Of a DNA stretch of 64,000 nucleotides, positions 31,266-42,246 are shown piece by piece. The position numbers and the translations under genes were made by a program. The notes beneath the pieces were generated by a model that worked only from the letters and a program-made list of their open reading frames with translations, was not told the origin of the DNA and made no database searches. The DNA lies in NCBI GenBank assembly GCA_977006965.1, contig OZ345361.1, positions 496,001 to 560,000 on the forward strand. Reading direction: 5' to 3'. The DNA comes from Phymatolithon calcareum (Eukaryota > Rhodophyta > Florideophyceae > Hapalidiales). The stretch's first letter is position 1. Every line of letters begins with the position of its first letter.

Positions 31266-31545
31266 ATCGCCAACCGGCGTCATCAAGGCGGCGTTATTTG
31301 CGTTGAAAAAGTCCCCGCGCGGCCGAGTGGCGGTCACTGCCGGTGGTGTCAACACTATTTCTGCAGTTCAGGAAACGGATGTAGGCGGGTTACACGTTCT
31401 GTGTAAGGAAACAATGCTGCAAGTCAGCGTTGGCAATGCTGACTGGAGACTGGATTGCAAAGTCATCGCTACCGCTGGAAGGGATGGAATGGTCTGTTTG
31501 TGGAGCGGAAAACGAACACTGACATTGCTTTGCACCCTTTAGCAT
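31266..31545 (+). pseudogene. WD40-repeat gene fragment
   Basis: Across the gypsy junction the frame reads KSPTGVIKAALFALKKSPRG, then after ~60 residues LDCKVIATAGRDGMVCLWSG, a typical WD40 D-strand (TAGRDG..CLW). A stop follows. After a frame change GDD-like ADDTVRLLSG (about 31615) could be another blade. In the pre-insertion sequence the same frame reaches back to 25720, ending FLLSCEDGSMG before GTGAGA, so this may be an exon boundary. It is a relic of an unidentified WD40 gene on the + strand. Confidence 0.5.
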
Positions 31546-32239
31546 CGTTGCGAGGGCACTAGAGGTCCGTGCAGACCGTATGTTTCTCACCGGATTCGGC
31601 ATAGCTTGAAACCGGCGGATGATACTGTAAGATTGCTCAGTGGAACGTTTTTCAGTCTCAGGGGCCGAATCAGTAAACTCAATACCAGTCCTTGCTCTCG
31701 TCCAGAAGCATCACTGAAACCGACAAGCGTCCCATGTTCGATTGTACTGCCCGATCAATAAACACAGTCGTCGGCAGAGTATGAAATCTCAGCGCTTAAT
31801 TTTATCCACAATACCGTCACTAAAAATGACCTCCATTGTGCTCTGGCTCGGAATGAAAATTTGAGACGTTGATTCGCGCTTGGCTCTCTTGGTGGCCAAT
31901 CTTGTACACATATATGTCCTCCGACTGCAACTCAAAAACGAATATGTCATTTACCAGCATCACAACTTCACCTCTCTTGTGCTACCTAAGAAGATCATCT
32001 TCATCCTCACTCGACACAATATCTGCTTTCTTAAAATCATTTTCTAACTGGCGTTTTGTCAACTTACGCCGGAACGATCGTTTTCTGCTAAAAAACGCCC
32101 ACAACGTTTTCATTCCTCTCATCACGATTCCGAATAGCGTCAGGAAGAGGCTTTGAAACGTTATCAAAAGTGATATTTCCTTCCATGTTCCCCCGCCCTC
32201 GCGGTTCTCCCCATACTATGCAAATGTGTCTGTTTGTTA
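31546..32239. other. decayed sequence, no gene recognised
   Basis: The only protein-like frame is on the - strand at 31982-32167: a hydrophobic start, then SRKRSFRRKLTKRQLENDFK and KADIVSSEDEDDLLR. It is too short to place. Confidence 0.35.
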
Positions 32240-32872
32240 TTCGTGCTGGTTCGTGTTGAGAGTTGTTATGTCTGCGGACGACTTAGGTTTGGATTTTACT
32301 TTTTTCAGTAGATTTAATTAGAAGACAGACTATCATACATAAGATATATACATGGCAGCCATGTGGCAGTTTGTGATTAATCAGAGTTGTCCAATAGGAA
32401 TCGTGCTCATATATTTTAATGAACCAAATTCAAAAAGGAGATAATTGATCGGATTTCTTCAAAATGGGCCAGAAAATGTAATGCTGAAAAATAGCTGTAC
32501 GTACACAAAGTGTTATATTTTTATTTTTACAATATTGAAAAATTTAAATGTGTACGTTATAGAACTTCCGAACACGTTGATGATTGTGATTTACTGGTAA
32601 ATTTATTATTTGATCGAGCCATCACAACAGGAGCGGACTATTGATGTCCCCGACGCGAGAACTTTACAGCTACTTGAAGATATATTTTTGAAGTATTGGC
32701 GTTTCGAAAAGCACACGTGGAAGTTATTGCGCTCAAAAGATGAGCATTAAAGCAATTCGATATGACAAGACGACGTGTGATTAATTGTTACATCATTTCT
32801 TCATCTGTTGATTCTTTTTGATGCTTCTGAAAATCTCCTGTTCCGGAAATGCCATAACTAAAGTCATGGAAT
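32240..32872 (+). mobile_element. R1 copy C (3' part)
   Basis: Direct-orientation copy of the R1 3' end. It starts with segment 3 (MSADDL at about 32269, then frameshifts and stops) and runs to the terminal CCATAACTAAAGTCATGGAA. It abuts copy B tail to tail at about 32873. Confidence 0.65.
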
Positions 32873-34410
32873 TTACAATATTGTAAAATAAAAATATAAG
32901 ACTTTGTGTACGTACAGCTATTTTTTCAGTATTACTTTTTCTGGCCATTTTGAAGAAATCCAATCAACTAACTCCTTTTCAGAATTTGGCTCATTAAAAT
33001 ATATGAGCACGATTCCTATTGGACAACTTTGATCAATCACAAACTTCCACATAGCTGCTATGTATATATTTTCTGTATGATCATATCGGATTCTGCTACT
33101 TATATCTACCGTACTGAAGAAAGGAAATTTCAAATCTAAATCGTCCGCAGTCATATTTACTCACAACACTAACCAGCGCGAATAACCAACAGACAACTGG
33201 GTCCTTCTTCATCTATCTTCACTCACCTCCACTGACATCAACCTCAACTTTTCACATACAATAACTGGACCCGTACGAACGTACTTCACATACAAGGTAC
33301 CCGCCGTCCTTTGCTTTGTTTACACTTTCACCCTCTACGACTCTCTAAGAATACGTTCGATGTGCTTCACACACACCAACTGTTCAACATTTTAAAAGAG
33401 GATCATTGAATGAGAATATCTGTTCTGATCTTCTTATCTAACGGAACGTGGAGATCAGCGGGGGCCTTCTTAATGAGCAGTATTTGCGGCTTGATAAGCA
33501 TTTTCTTAAGATAGAAGCATCCGACGATATCGAAAAACACTGTCACTTGCTCCTCTTCTACAGAGTCTAAAGCATGAAGCTGCATTCCGCGCTTGTCCTG
33601 AAGTAGCGCGGAAGGTGTCGCAAAGATTTAGGAAGGATTTAACACGTGTGAATTTGTTTCAGGTGTCAAGAATCGAGTGTTCTTGTTTCTTGGTCTATGC
33701 GGCGACACTGCATGTTTATTAAACTGGAAATTTGTCCCACTAGGGCCTTTTGATTATGTCTAAAGCATGTCAGTGATGAAGAAATAGGTTGGGAAAAACA
33801 AGATGGTTGATTAAAACAAGTGATATTTAGACTTTCCTTGCGATACTACATCAATGTCGGCTTCTGCAACTTTTGTCTGCTGGCCAGCTTCGCCATGTTC
33901 GGTAGAGTTCTAAAAAGAGTGCAAAGATCGTATGACACCGTATGAGCGATGTCGAGGTCGTCAGACGATATGTCAATTACAAGCCTGTAACCATCTACTT
34001 TCGTATTTGGATTTCTCTTTGATGCAAACTGGCTTGAAACAACGTGGCATCCAGAGCCTCGCCCCACGCCTGCCGGTCACTTCTGAGATCTCCGAACACA
34101 AACTCCGCAACGCTAGCACCCACTTTGGAAGACTAATAGCCCAACACTCTCTGCATCCAGGCTCGCAGACGTCATGAAGCTGCCTCCAGTCAAGCAAGAG
34201 TCTCCAGATTACTCAAGCTCTTTCAACAAAAACGCCATCTATGAGGGAACACTTTCAATCTACTAGCCTTTGTGACTTAACTCTTTTTCTTATCTCCAAA
34301 ACCACCTCGAGTAGTTTTCTTAGACAAAGAAGCATAACATTTTCTGTCCTGTAGAAACTCGTCTCTTTATAACTGAAGTTATGGTAAAGAGCGAGGCTCG
34401 AGCCAAGAAT
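32873..34410 (-). mobile_element. R1 copy B (both ends truncated)
   Basis: Inverted copy of the R1 interior without the LINE. Segments appear in the same order as copy A: 34400-33840 (segment 1: LLDWRQLHDVCEPGC, KWVLALRSLCSEI, then NPNTKVDGYRLVIDISSDDL), 33840-33403 (segment 2: MQLHALDSVEEEQVTVFFDI, GCFYLKKMLIKP) and 33154-32918 (segment 3: MTADDLDLKFPFFSTVDISS, WKFVIDQSCPIGIVLIYFNE). Segments 2 and 3 are open frames here. It is less decayed than copy A. Confidence 0.65.
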
Positions 34411-34474
34411 AAATCAAAATATATCCCTCATACAACCAGCATCTCAGATGACGTATTTAGAGATAGAAATGTAA

Positions 34475-35691
34475 GAGCATCTCTACCGGTTGAAGCCAAC
34501 GCCAAAAATATGACATATCTTATTGGTTAAGATGGCAACCCAACAACCCGCAGTCACTTCAGTTGGCGTTGGCGTTCGTGTCTCGCCCACCAGTATGGAA
34601 GCCAATTCGTCCGATAATCATATCGAACTATTTATAATTGTTCTGAATAGTGAGGTCAGGACTACTGCGCCGCGAGCTCGTCGTACAACATCTTTCTGAT
34701 GCAGTGCGCCCGATCCCACTCCGCATGTTCTCGTACCACATATTACCGCGCCGTATGTATGAAGCGGCGCGCCGCCGCCTAAGGCATTCAATCCGCACGT
34801 GAGAAGGAGACCAAAGCCCGATGAGACCGCCGACAAGATATCCCATGGCAGACTGAACAGATTGGCGGATACGCAAAATGCAGGAAACATTGGCTATGAT
34901 TCTACCAAGCAATTGGAAGAAACTCAAATACGCCTTTACTATAAGTAGTAACCATGGCGTCGCTTACTGCAAAAGTCTATCAAGAGGAGCTCCTCCACGT
35001 CTTTCGCGTCGAGAGACGGTGTATCCACGGAGTGCCGTATGCGCGTTTACGGACTTCCCGAATATGTCGTGTGGCGCACAGATGCACGCGGGGGCGGGTG
35101 TTCTGACGTCCAGTCTTGTCCGCACCGGATCGTCAAGGGCGAGTTTAGCAATATCACGGGAGGGTGCTTTATACGATAAACGGCATGATCTCACCATGCA
35201 AAAGACGCATTTTTTCCATCGCGGGGCACCAGCTCTTCCCGCGGACGTTCTCTTTGTGGTTCTAGAGGCTGGGTCTCCCGTGGATTTATGCAGGTACTGA
35301 GAACCCGGTCAGCCACAATCTCTTCTGTGCCTAAGCCGCAGTTAAAGAACTCCCTCGACTCAGGGAGGACAGCACAGTACAGTACATCCGGGGGATAGAT
35401 TGCTGGCCCCTGCACTATAGGACCTGTGCCGATCTCATTTCATATCTATGTTGTGGTTTGAGGAGCCTGAAATTTTAAAATGTATTTCATATATGAAACA
35501 AAGCTGTGTGTAATTTTTCCGTAACGATTGGCGCATTGCCAAAAATCGAAGCCATTTCTGAAAAAATGGCCTCGATTTTTGGCGAAACCGGTCCCTGGGT
35601 TGGCGTTGAAGTCGCCGGTAGAGAAAATGTTTTGACGCCAACGCCATATTCTTGTGTAATTTGGCGTTTGCGTCAACCGGTGGAGATGCTC
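34475..35691. mobile_element. PIF/Harbinger-like non-autonomous element
   Basis: A 1,217-base element with terminal inverted repeats GAGCATCTCYACCGGTTGA and a perfect 3-base TSD TAA (34472-34474 and 35692-35694). The TAA/TWA duplication and GAGCATCTCCACC-type ends are typical of PIF/Harbinger. The GC-richer interior has frames on both strands (for example 34878-35300 +) without a recognisable DDE or Myb domain. It is either an internally rearranged derivative or carries captured sequence. Confidence 0.75.
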
Positions 35692-35731
35692 TAAGTACAA
35701 GTCAACTGCAGATCATAACGCGGGTAGCATG

Positions 35732-35800
35732 AAGTAGATATTTGATGATGTTTTGAAGAAATCATCAAATATCATCAAATATCTGCTACGCGAAATAAAT
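35732..35800. repeat. ATTTGATGAT hairpin
   Basis: GTAGATATTTGATGATG pairs with ATCATCAAATATCTGCTAC around a short loop. A direct ATCATCAAAT repeat lies in the right arm. It sits just outside the Harbinger-like element. Confidence 0.6.
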
Positions 35801-35808
35801 AAAAGAGG

Positions 35809-36905
35809 AAATTACTTATATACTTTCCAAGTTTGCCGTACATACGCACTTTGCACAGGTGCACTTATGATCAACGGTTTTGCTGACATTCCTCTAGCTC
35901 TGGTCCATCGTACTGGTCCGGTGGTAACAGTCTGCTCACACGTGTGGCACCGTTATAGCAACTGTAATTCTGCTAAATTAACGGAGCGAAAACCTCAACG
36001 AGTGTGGTGAGTGCCGACACGAGTCCTTCCAGCATGTATATAGGTCCGACCCAGCGCCCGAACGGCAAGGTTCGGGATTCCTCGTCCAGTGCCCGATTTC
36101 AAGGTGAGGTGTGTCTCGTCAGCGCCCTGCGACAATTTGAGATAAAGTTGCTATTAGATGTCTTCTCGTTCGCTTTTAGTTTCGGGGGTTTTGTGTTCTT
36201 GTCTTGCCTTCCTGTAGCTGCTCTTACCGCCTACTTATACCAGTTCGTCTACACCATCTTATCAATCAACGCTATTGTCTATCCAACGCGGTGTCAGTAG
36301 GCGTAATTATTTCAAAGCCACCTCCACTAGCATGTTTCGGTTAAGATTGGTACATCTTGTAAAATGTTCCTTCGCGGCTTGAACGTCGTAAAATTACAAC
36401 AGAGCACCATTTAAATCGTCGTTTACAGTGTCAAAAAACTCTTTCGAAGTTGAGTTTCACGCCGGTGGGCAGATTTACCTCCATCACCATACGCACCCTC
36501 GCTTTCGTCAACCACTTCGAAAGAAGATCTACTCCACGAGACGAATGGACAGTTGACCAGCGACGCTACAGATATGTCCCTTTTTGAGACGAAATCAGCA
36601 CTAACGTCCGCTCCAGCGTTGCACGCACCGATGAAGGGCTACTCACTTGCTGTTGCGCTTAACAGAAAAACGCGCTGTACAGCTATTTGCTACTCAAAAT
36701 GGAGATCGCCTGACCATAGCTCGACCTGTAGCTTCTGCCACAAAAGGTCTTTGGAGGAAGTGTTAGAGCCCCAGAGGCCCAATAAGTCTACCACTTTGTA
36801 ATAAATTTCTAGATTTTAGGCCCACATAGAATAAAACTGCCCCTGGCTGCCGTAATTGGCATATCATATGTGCACCTGTGCAAAGTGAGTATATAAGTAA
36901 TTTCC
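35809..36905. mobile_element. 1.1-kb element with ~55-base inverted ends
   Basis: The left end GGAAATTACTTATATACT...CACTTTGCACAGGTGCAC recurs inverted at about 36855-36905. Inside, a + frame at 36553-36801 encodes FETKSALTSAPALHAPMKGY, which looks like the start of a gypsy RNase H domain. It is therefore partly retroelement-derived. Confidence 0.5.
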
Positions 36906-36915
36906 CCTAAATAAA

Positions 36916-37675
36916 TTTAGAGGAAAGTACTAAAATGACCACGTAGTTTGCCATACTTACTAAAATAACCACGAGGCACCCGTGGTGTTATGACTTTGTT
37001 CTGTTCTGGCAGCATTTGGCAGCTGGGGCAGCTGATTTTCGTCGGTTCAGAAAGTAACTTTATTTATTTTCGAAATGAAATCTTTGAGGGCCGTTAGGGC
37101 TGGACAACGTCCTTACATGACCGTATGTTATGCCCTCGTTTGTTTCATATTCCGCACCTAATGGACCTTTGCTCGGTGGATGCGAAAGCCACATGGAGAC
37201 TTTTAGTTGGACAAGCCCATTTCTGAGTGACAAAATCCCGTTTCACAGCTATTTGGCAGACAAATAGCTGTGAAACGGGATGTTGTCTTCGAAAAATCGC
37301 GAAGCTATCATATATCCATTTCGTGTAGCATGCGTGGACAAAGCTGACTTGAGAATAGGCTTAGACGTGCAGACAGCGCCGACAGAAAGTTGAGTTGGAT
37401 GTGCCATTATCGAAAACTTGCGGGAAAGTTTGCAGTCTACGCGAAAAGATCTTTTGAGTTGCTCTTTAAAGCAAAACAATTTCAGAAAAGATGGGAAAAC
37501 CAAGAAGTAACCAATTATTTCGGGCAAAGAGCCATTGCGGCCCCTAATATTACTGTAAATTGGCACTAGGTGTGAACCGACCTAGCAACTGGACCGTGAG
37601 CGGAGTGCTGACAGAAATGATCGATATCATAATACCACAGGTGCCTCGTGGTCATTTTAGTAATTTCCTCTAAAA
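36916..37675. mobile_element. MITE with TACTAAAATGACCACG ends
   Basis: Left 36916-36990 and right 37631-37675 share, inverted, AGAGGAAA.TACTAAAATGACCACG and GAGGCACC.GTGGT. The left end has an internal partial duplication of the TACTAAAAT motif. No coding frame. A strong hairpin lies in the middle. Confidence 0.6.
37230..37286. repeat. 26-base-arm hairpin within MITE
   Basis: Arms 37230-37255 and 37261-37286 around loop GCAGA match with one mismatch (core CCCGTTTCACAGCTATTTG). It could be a small-RNA precursor or a transposition footprint. Confidence 0.8.
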
Positions 37676-37977
37676 TTTACCTCAAGCATTTTTTGCGATA
37701 AGCCCTCGCGTAAGAACCAACCAATCCACCCAAAATATGTGACCAATAATGTAGCCTAGCTGCGATTTCTAAAGTGACCCTCCATATGATGCGACACAAA
37801 GGATCTTTCAATTGTTACTCCCAGTAGAAATCAAGATCAAATTGTTGTCTAGCCCTTCTTATGGGAAAACGTAGACTGAATGAATGAATATTTGGTTTAT
37901 TATTTCGACAATGAATTGCACAAGGGCTGTACAGTGGCCTTCGCATTTTTCGGTTCACACTTGGAGAAGATTACAGC
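37676..37977. other. intergenic, no gene seen
   Basis: AT-rich DNA downstream of the B55 gene; nothing recognisable apart from the flanking MITE and palindrome. Confidence 0.4.
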
Positions 37978-38064
37978 TGTTCGCTGCAGGTGGTGAATAT
38001 CGCTTCCGTATCGTACTGTCTGACAGTACGATACGGAAGCGATATTCACCACCTGCAGCGAACA
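37978..38064. repeat. perfect 87-base palindrome
   Basis: Arms 37978-38020 and 38022-38064 are exact reverse complements over 43 bases with one spacer base (T at 38021). The core is CGTATCGTACTGTC T GACAGTACGATACG. It lies 278 bases beyond the B55 stop codon, perhaps in or after its 3' untranslated region. Confidence 0.9.
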
Positions 38065-38341
38065 ACGACCGTGAACTTTCTGTCCACATCTATCTGACCG
38101 GTACTTCTTGCGCAAACGACAATCGCCATCCACGGCGCACAAAGATGTATATCAGCAGAGCACATCGGGCTTGCACTTACCGCGATTAAGCACTGGATAC
38201 ACACAAAGTAGAAGCGCCTAGCGAGAATCAACGCACATGCACTCGCGGGAGCGAGAAGGTGGAATACGGACTCCGGAAGAGGGCACTGGCGGAAAAAACG
38301 CACGGCAGAAAACAAATGCTAACCTCCATCTCAATTGCAAT

Positions 38342-40201
38342 CTACGTGGGCACATAGTAAATATACAATGCAGGACCAGCCGCCACAGCCGCGAGAGGTT
38401 CAGCACTAGCCGCGTCCAAGCGTTTGATGCACCTGCTAGGATCGCACAAACGCGCCGTGGATATCCGATCCCCCACACGGATGGTGGTTGGCGAAATGCC
38501 ATTCGAATACAATTGGGCCGGACATGAAAGTCCAGACACGAAGTCCACCGTCGCCTCAACCGCAGTTCCGACACCGTCGAACGCCGAATACGACTGGAAC
38601 AAAGAATTATAACTACCTGTCAGCAGCGACCCTCCGTCGTGCGAGAAGGCGCATTGGAACTTGTCAAACAGGCAATTGTTCTCGTACAAGTCCCCTAGCC
38701 TTGGACGCAGATATTCGTGTACGGGTACTATGAGAAGTGGCTCACGCTCCATGTTGACATCCCATAATCGAAGATTCATATAATCACGAGTTAGTATGTA
38801 TCGACCGTCGGATGAGAATTTGCAATCTGATACCGACGAGACGATCTCCGAGAAGAATGACGACCGAGCTGCCCGAGCATGCGGTTCTTCGAAAACTTTC
38901 GACGAGTTATCGCACAATGCGTTCTGTCGCAAGTCGCACAGTTTTATAGTGCCAAGCGAGTTTGAATGCATAAAGATGTGACAGTGCTCCGGATGAAATT
39001 CCGCACACGTAATAACCTCTGTCAAATCCTCCATCTTCCTTGGCTTCATATTAACAATGTTGAAACCATTGCCCTGTCCAACGTGCAGGTTCCAAACATT
39101 GACACGCAAGTCATCCGCAGAGAGAAACGTTTCCTCGTCCGAACTCAACGACACCGAGTTAATGTGATATGCGTGAGTGTTGGAGAACACTCTTCGTGGT
39201 GCCGCTGAAATGACTTTATTACGCGTTGAAACCTTGGGTATTGCCAAACCGGATGCATCCATTCCTTTGTACTTTGATCGCAATTCGTGGAATGATGGCA
39301 AGATAATGGAAGGTTTCTTCGGCTGAGGTTGAGACAATTGTGGGGAAGCAATAGACATAATTGGCACTGGTTCACGCCTGTTGCTGCGATCATCCAGATA
39401 CTGCTGGATGGAGGGTGGCATACATTTCCCAAACCCCCACGGGCTATTGGCGCTGCAGGTAGCACTGCTTGTAGTTGAAATACGCCTTGATAGCGGTTGT
39501 GCCCTCATACCGCTTGGCATCATCGACAGTACCTCCTTGATATCTTTCTCGCACACACGCCATAATTTGATTACTTTGTCGTTTGCAGCGAGCAATCGTT
39601 GAGCCCCATTTGCTTCCCTGCACCACCGGATTTCATTAATCATCTCCTCGATTTCCATACTCTTCAAGTAGTCAAACTCGAGTTCATGGCTTTGAAACTG
39701 CGTCCAAAACTGGAATTCGGGTGGTTCCCTACCAGTGCAAGCGGCTCCACTATGCCCATAGGCATCTTGTTCCATAAAATCATCGTCGCGTTTGTCAGGG
39801 TCTAAGTTCAAATTAGTACCTGTCCGTCTTCTTCGTCTGCTACTGGAGCCGGAATCGACACGCCTAAGAATGACAATACGACCGCCTTTGTCGCCGGTTG
39901 CCACCATATCAGCTGTCGGGTTGAATCGAACGGACGAAATCATGTCTGCATCATAAAAGTCAAAATGATAAGCGAGGTCTCCAGCACGTTCGCCAAAGGC
40001 TTGGGCAAATGCATATCGCGCCGGGTGCGCATGTTCGGAGCGACGGTCGCCCGAGGAAGAGGACCCTATTGAACGTCGGGCATCCAAGGCATCATCGTAG
40101 AGAGAGTTTTCGGACGAGGACGATGGCCTCGAACGCCCCATGCACTTTTCCAAAACGTCCCTAGGGTTGCGCAGAGCGCAGGGGTTCCCGGCGCGCTGCA
40201 C
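38342..40201 (-). CDS. PP2A regulatory subunit B (B55/PR55)
   Basis: Single-exon gene for 619 residues, longer than the usual ~450. It is the WD40-propeller subunit that targets the PP2A holoenzyme to substrates. Signature blocks in order: ISSVRFNPTADMVATGDKGG, FQSHELEFDYLKSMEIEEMI, LLAANDKVIKLWRV, HAYHINSVSLSSDEETFLSA, DDLRVNVWNL, MEDLTEVITCAEFHPEHC, RSSFFSEIVSSVSDCKFSSD and YILTRDYMNLRLWDVN, and a C-terminal AAGPALYIYYVP strand. Extra length comes from a Ser/Arg-rich N-terminus (~60 residues) and a ~100-residue Ser/Pro-rich insert between blades 2 and 3 (about residues 225-330), probably a disordered loop. A second Met at residue 21 is an alternative start. Confidence 0.95.
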   Translation of the reverse strand: MQRAGNPCALRNPRDVLEKCMGRSRPSSSSENSLYDDALDARRSIGSSSSGDRRSEHAHPARYAFAQAFGERAGDLAYHFDFYDADMISSVRFNPTADMVATGDKGGRIVILRRVDSGSSSRRRRRTGTNLNLDPDKRDDDFMEQDAYGHSGAACTGREPPEFQFWTQFQSHELEFDYLKSMEIEEMINEIRWCREANGAQRLLAANDKVIKLWRVCEKDIKEVLSMMPSGMRAQPLSRRISTTSSATCSANSPWGFGKCMPPSIQQYLDDRSNRREPVPIMSIASPQLSQPQPKKPSIILPSFHELRSKYKGMDASGLAIPKVSTRNKVISAAPRRVFSNTHAYHINSVSLSSDEETFLSADDLRVNVWNLHVGQGNGFNIVNMKPRKMEDLTEVITCAEFHPEHCHIFMHSNSLGTIKLCDLRQNALCDNSSKVFEEPHARAARSSFFSEIVSSVSDCKFSSDGRYILTRDYMNLRLWDVNMEREPLLIVPVHEYLRPRLGDLYENNCLFDKFQCAFSHDGGSLLTGSYNSLFQSYSAFDGVGTAVEATVDFVSGLSCPAQLYSNGISPTTIRVGDRISTARLCDPSRCIKRLDAASAEPLAAVAAGPALYIYYVPT

Positions 40202-40649
40202 GTGCTATCCCTTTCCGTGCCCTTGCGTAACGAGGTTAAATTGTTGCACCGTCTTGGAAGCTGGATTCCGCAACAGCTGAAACGTCTGCGGCGTCCGGGA
40301 TGGCGCAATATTGTGCGCTGATGGCGACGGGGAAGGTGCACGGTGTGAGTGTAAGACGATACCTGTAGTTGAGATACGGAAGTGGGGCCCTTCGCTGGAC
40401 GGACGAGCGCGTTCTGAACTACCCTTCGGAGGCGCAGTTTCTAGTAGCAAAGGGGCGATGCAGGTGCAGACCGCAGCGCTCTCGAAGCGCGCACTATGAC
40501 AAAGGTTGGAGGACGCGTGTCGTGTACAAAGTGGCGAGCGGCAAAAACAAGGACCAATGAAAGCTTTGACGAAGTGAATCTGGGCCACGAGATATAGGAT
40601 TTTGTGGGAGCTGCCTTCCACGCTTCCTGTCGTGTGCATCTGCGTGCTA
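40202..40649. other. 5' region of B55 gene
   Basis: GC-richer than the following repeat; presumably the promoter and leader of the leftward B55 gene. Short frames here are not supported. Confidence 0.4.
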
Positions 40650-40905
40650 GGTTGATCAAAAGCGAATGGGTTATTGAATGGGATGGAGATACATGAGCAT
40701 ATGCTCAGGAGAAAGTTTTAGGGAACAGAGTGCCAGCTGCCCCCAATTCACTGTAAATATCGTTTTGGAACGGTACCAAATCTTTCTCGCTGGGGGGTGG
40801 CTCTAGTGACAAAAACTGCGTTTGCAACTACACAAAACGTGACAGTTTTAGTACGCACAAATCCCGTTTTTGTGTTTTCAGGAAGGCCCCATTTGCTCTC
40901 TGAGT
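40650..40905. repeat. left inverted arm
   Basis: Mate of 44900-45154; see the element entry. Confidence 0.75.
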
Positions 40906-41858
40906 CAATTTTATGGCTCATTTTTAATGACTGTAAAGTGAGTGTAACACGACCAGTTCAAGCACAGTTTTAATACCAAAGTAGGTACCCTGTTCTGATT
41001 TTCTCCAAATTGGCACTCGGTGTGGAAGAATCACAGTTTCAACTCATATACCTTCAAAACTAGAACTACTTCGACTCTGAAAAATGATACTCATTCTAAA
41101 CGCAAACACTCAAGCAGCAAGAAAGCAATGGTGTTTGATTTTCAGGAAATTTTCTATACTTTTCGTCTTGAATTTGTTGAATGCAAAAGGGCGCAGTAGG
41201 GTCAAAGAAGAATTACACATTTCAGAAGCGAAGACTATCTAAGAGAAGCAATACCTAAAATGTGGGAAAGCTTGGAAGGAGGGGCTGGACGATAAAGTAC
41301 TTCCATTCTGGAAGTTGAAAGAGAAAAGTAGATCGACCAAGATCTCCCTAAGAGAGAGCGTCAGCATATGAAAAAAATCGGGGCTAAGGTGCTGCAAGTG
41401 GATATTCAAGTGCGCTCATCTGTGGAAGAAACCTGTGTTGGTTCAATAGCTGGAATCTAATGCTGAATTCTGATTGTCTGCCTGACAGCGACGCTTGTAC
41501 ATTGTGATAATGATCAGGGAAGTCGAGTACAGGCGCAAGAGGGTTACAACATGATTAACAGGAAGAGAAATGAGATCAAGGAATATCTGAGTGAAGAAAA
41601 CACACCGTTTGCACAGCTGCACGTAGATAAATCTCTAAATGAGGTTTTTTGAGAGCTTTCACAATCACTGGACAAGAATCCCCCGATCTAAAGGCTTGCA
41701 AAAGATCTATATCGAAGAGCTGGTAGATATCAATTCCTTTTTCCCGCTCCGACTTTTCCCTGCGTTGTAAGAGAACTGCAAAAAAACGTCGTCCACGGAT
41801 ACGTCTAATTTGAGGTCTAAGTAGATTTGCATGTCAAATAACAATGGACTATTGGCAG

Positions 41859-42246
41859 GAAACATATCGTCATGTTTAATGTCAGAACTCCTGTCTCGGG
41901 TTGTAATGTAGGCCTTTCAAAAGATGTGATGAACTTTCCGAGGGATATTTTCTTACTTGAAAGCTTAGGACTACAGCATTGCTCATGTATCGTGCTAAAT
42001 TGTCTTACCGCCCACTAACGTCTTACTTTCCAACTTGCTTATTCTAAGAAAAGAAACATATCGTCATGTTTAATGTCAGAACTCCTGTCTCGGGTTGTAA
42101 TGTAGGCCTTTCAAAAGATGTGATGAACTTTCCGAGGGATATTTTCTTACTTGAAAGCTTAGGACTACAGCATTGCTCATGTATCGTGCTAAATTGTCTT
42201 ACCGCCCACTAACGTCTTACTTTCCAACTTGCTTATTCTAAGAAAA
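41859..42246 (+). repeat. 194-base tandem duplication
   Basis: Two copies (41859-42052, 42053-42246) that look identical base for base, starting GAAACATATCGTCATG in the first and ending TAAGAAAAGAAAC in the second. No coding content. Confidence 0.9.
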
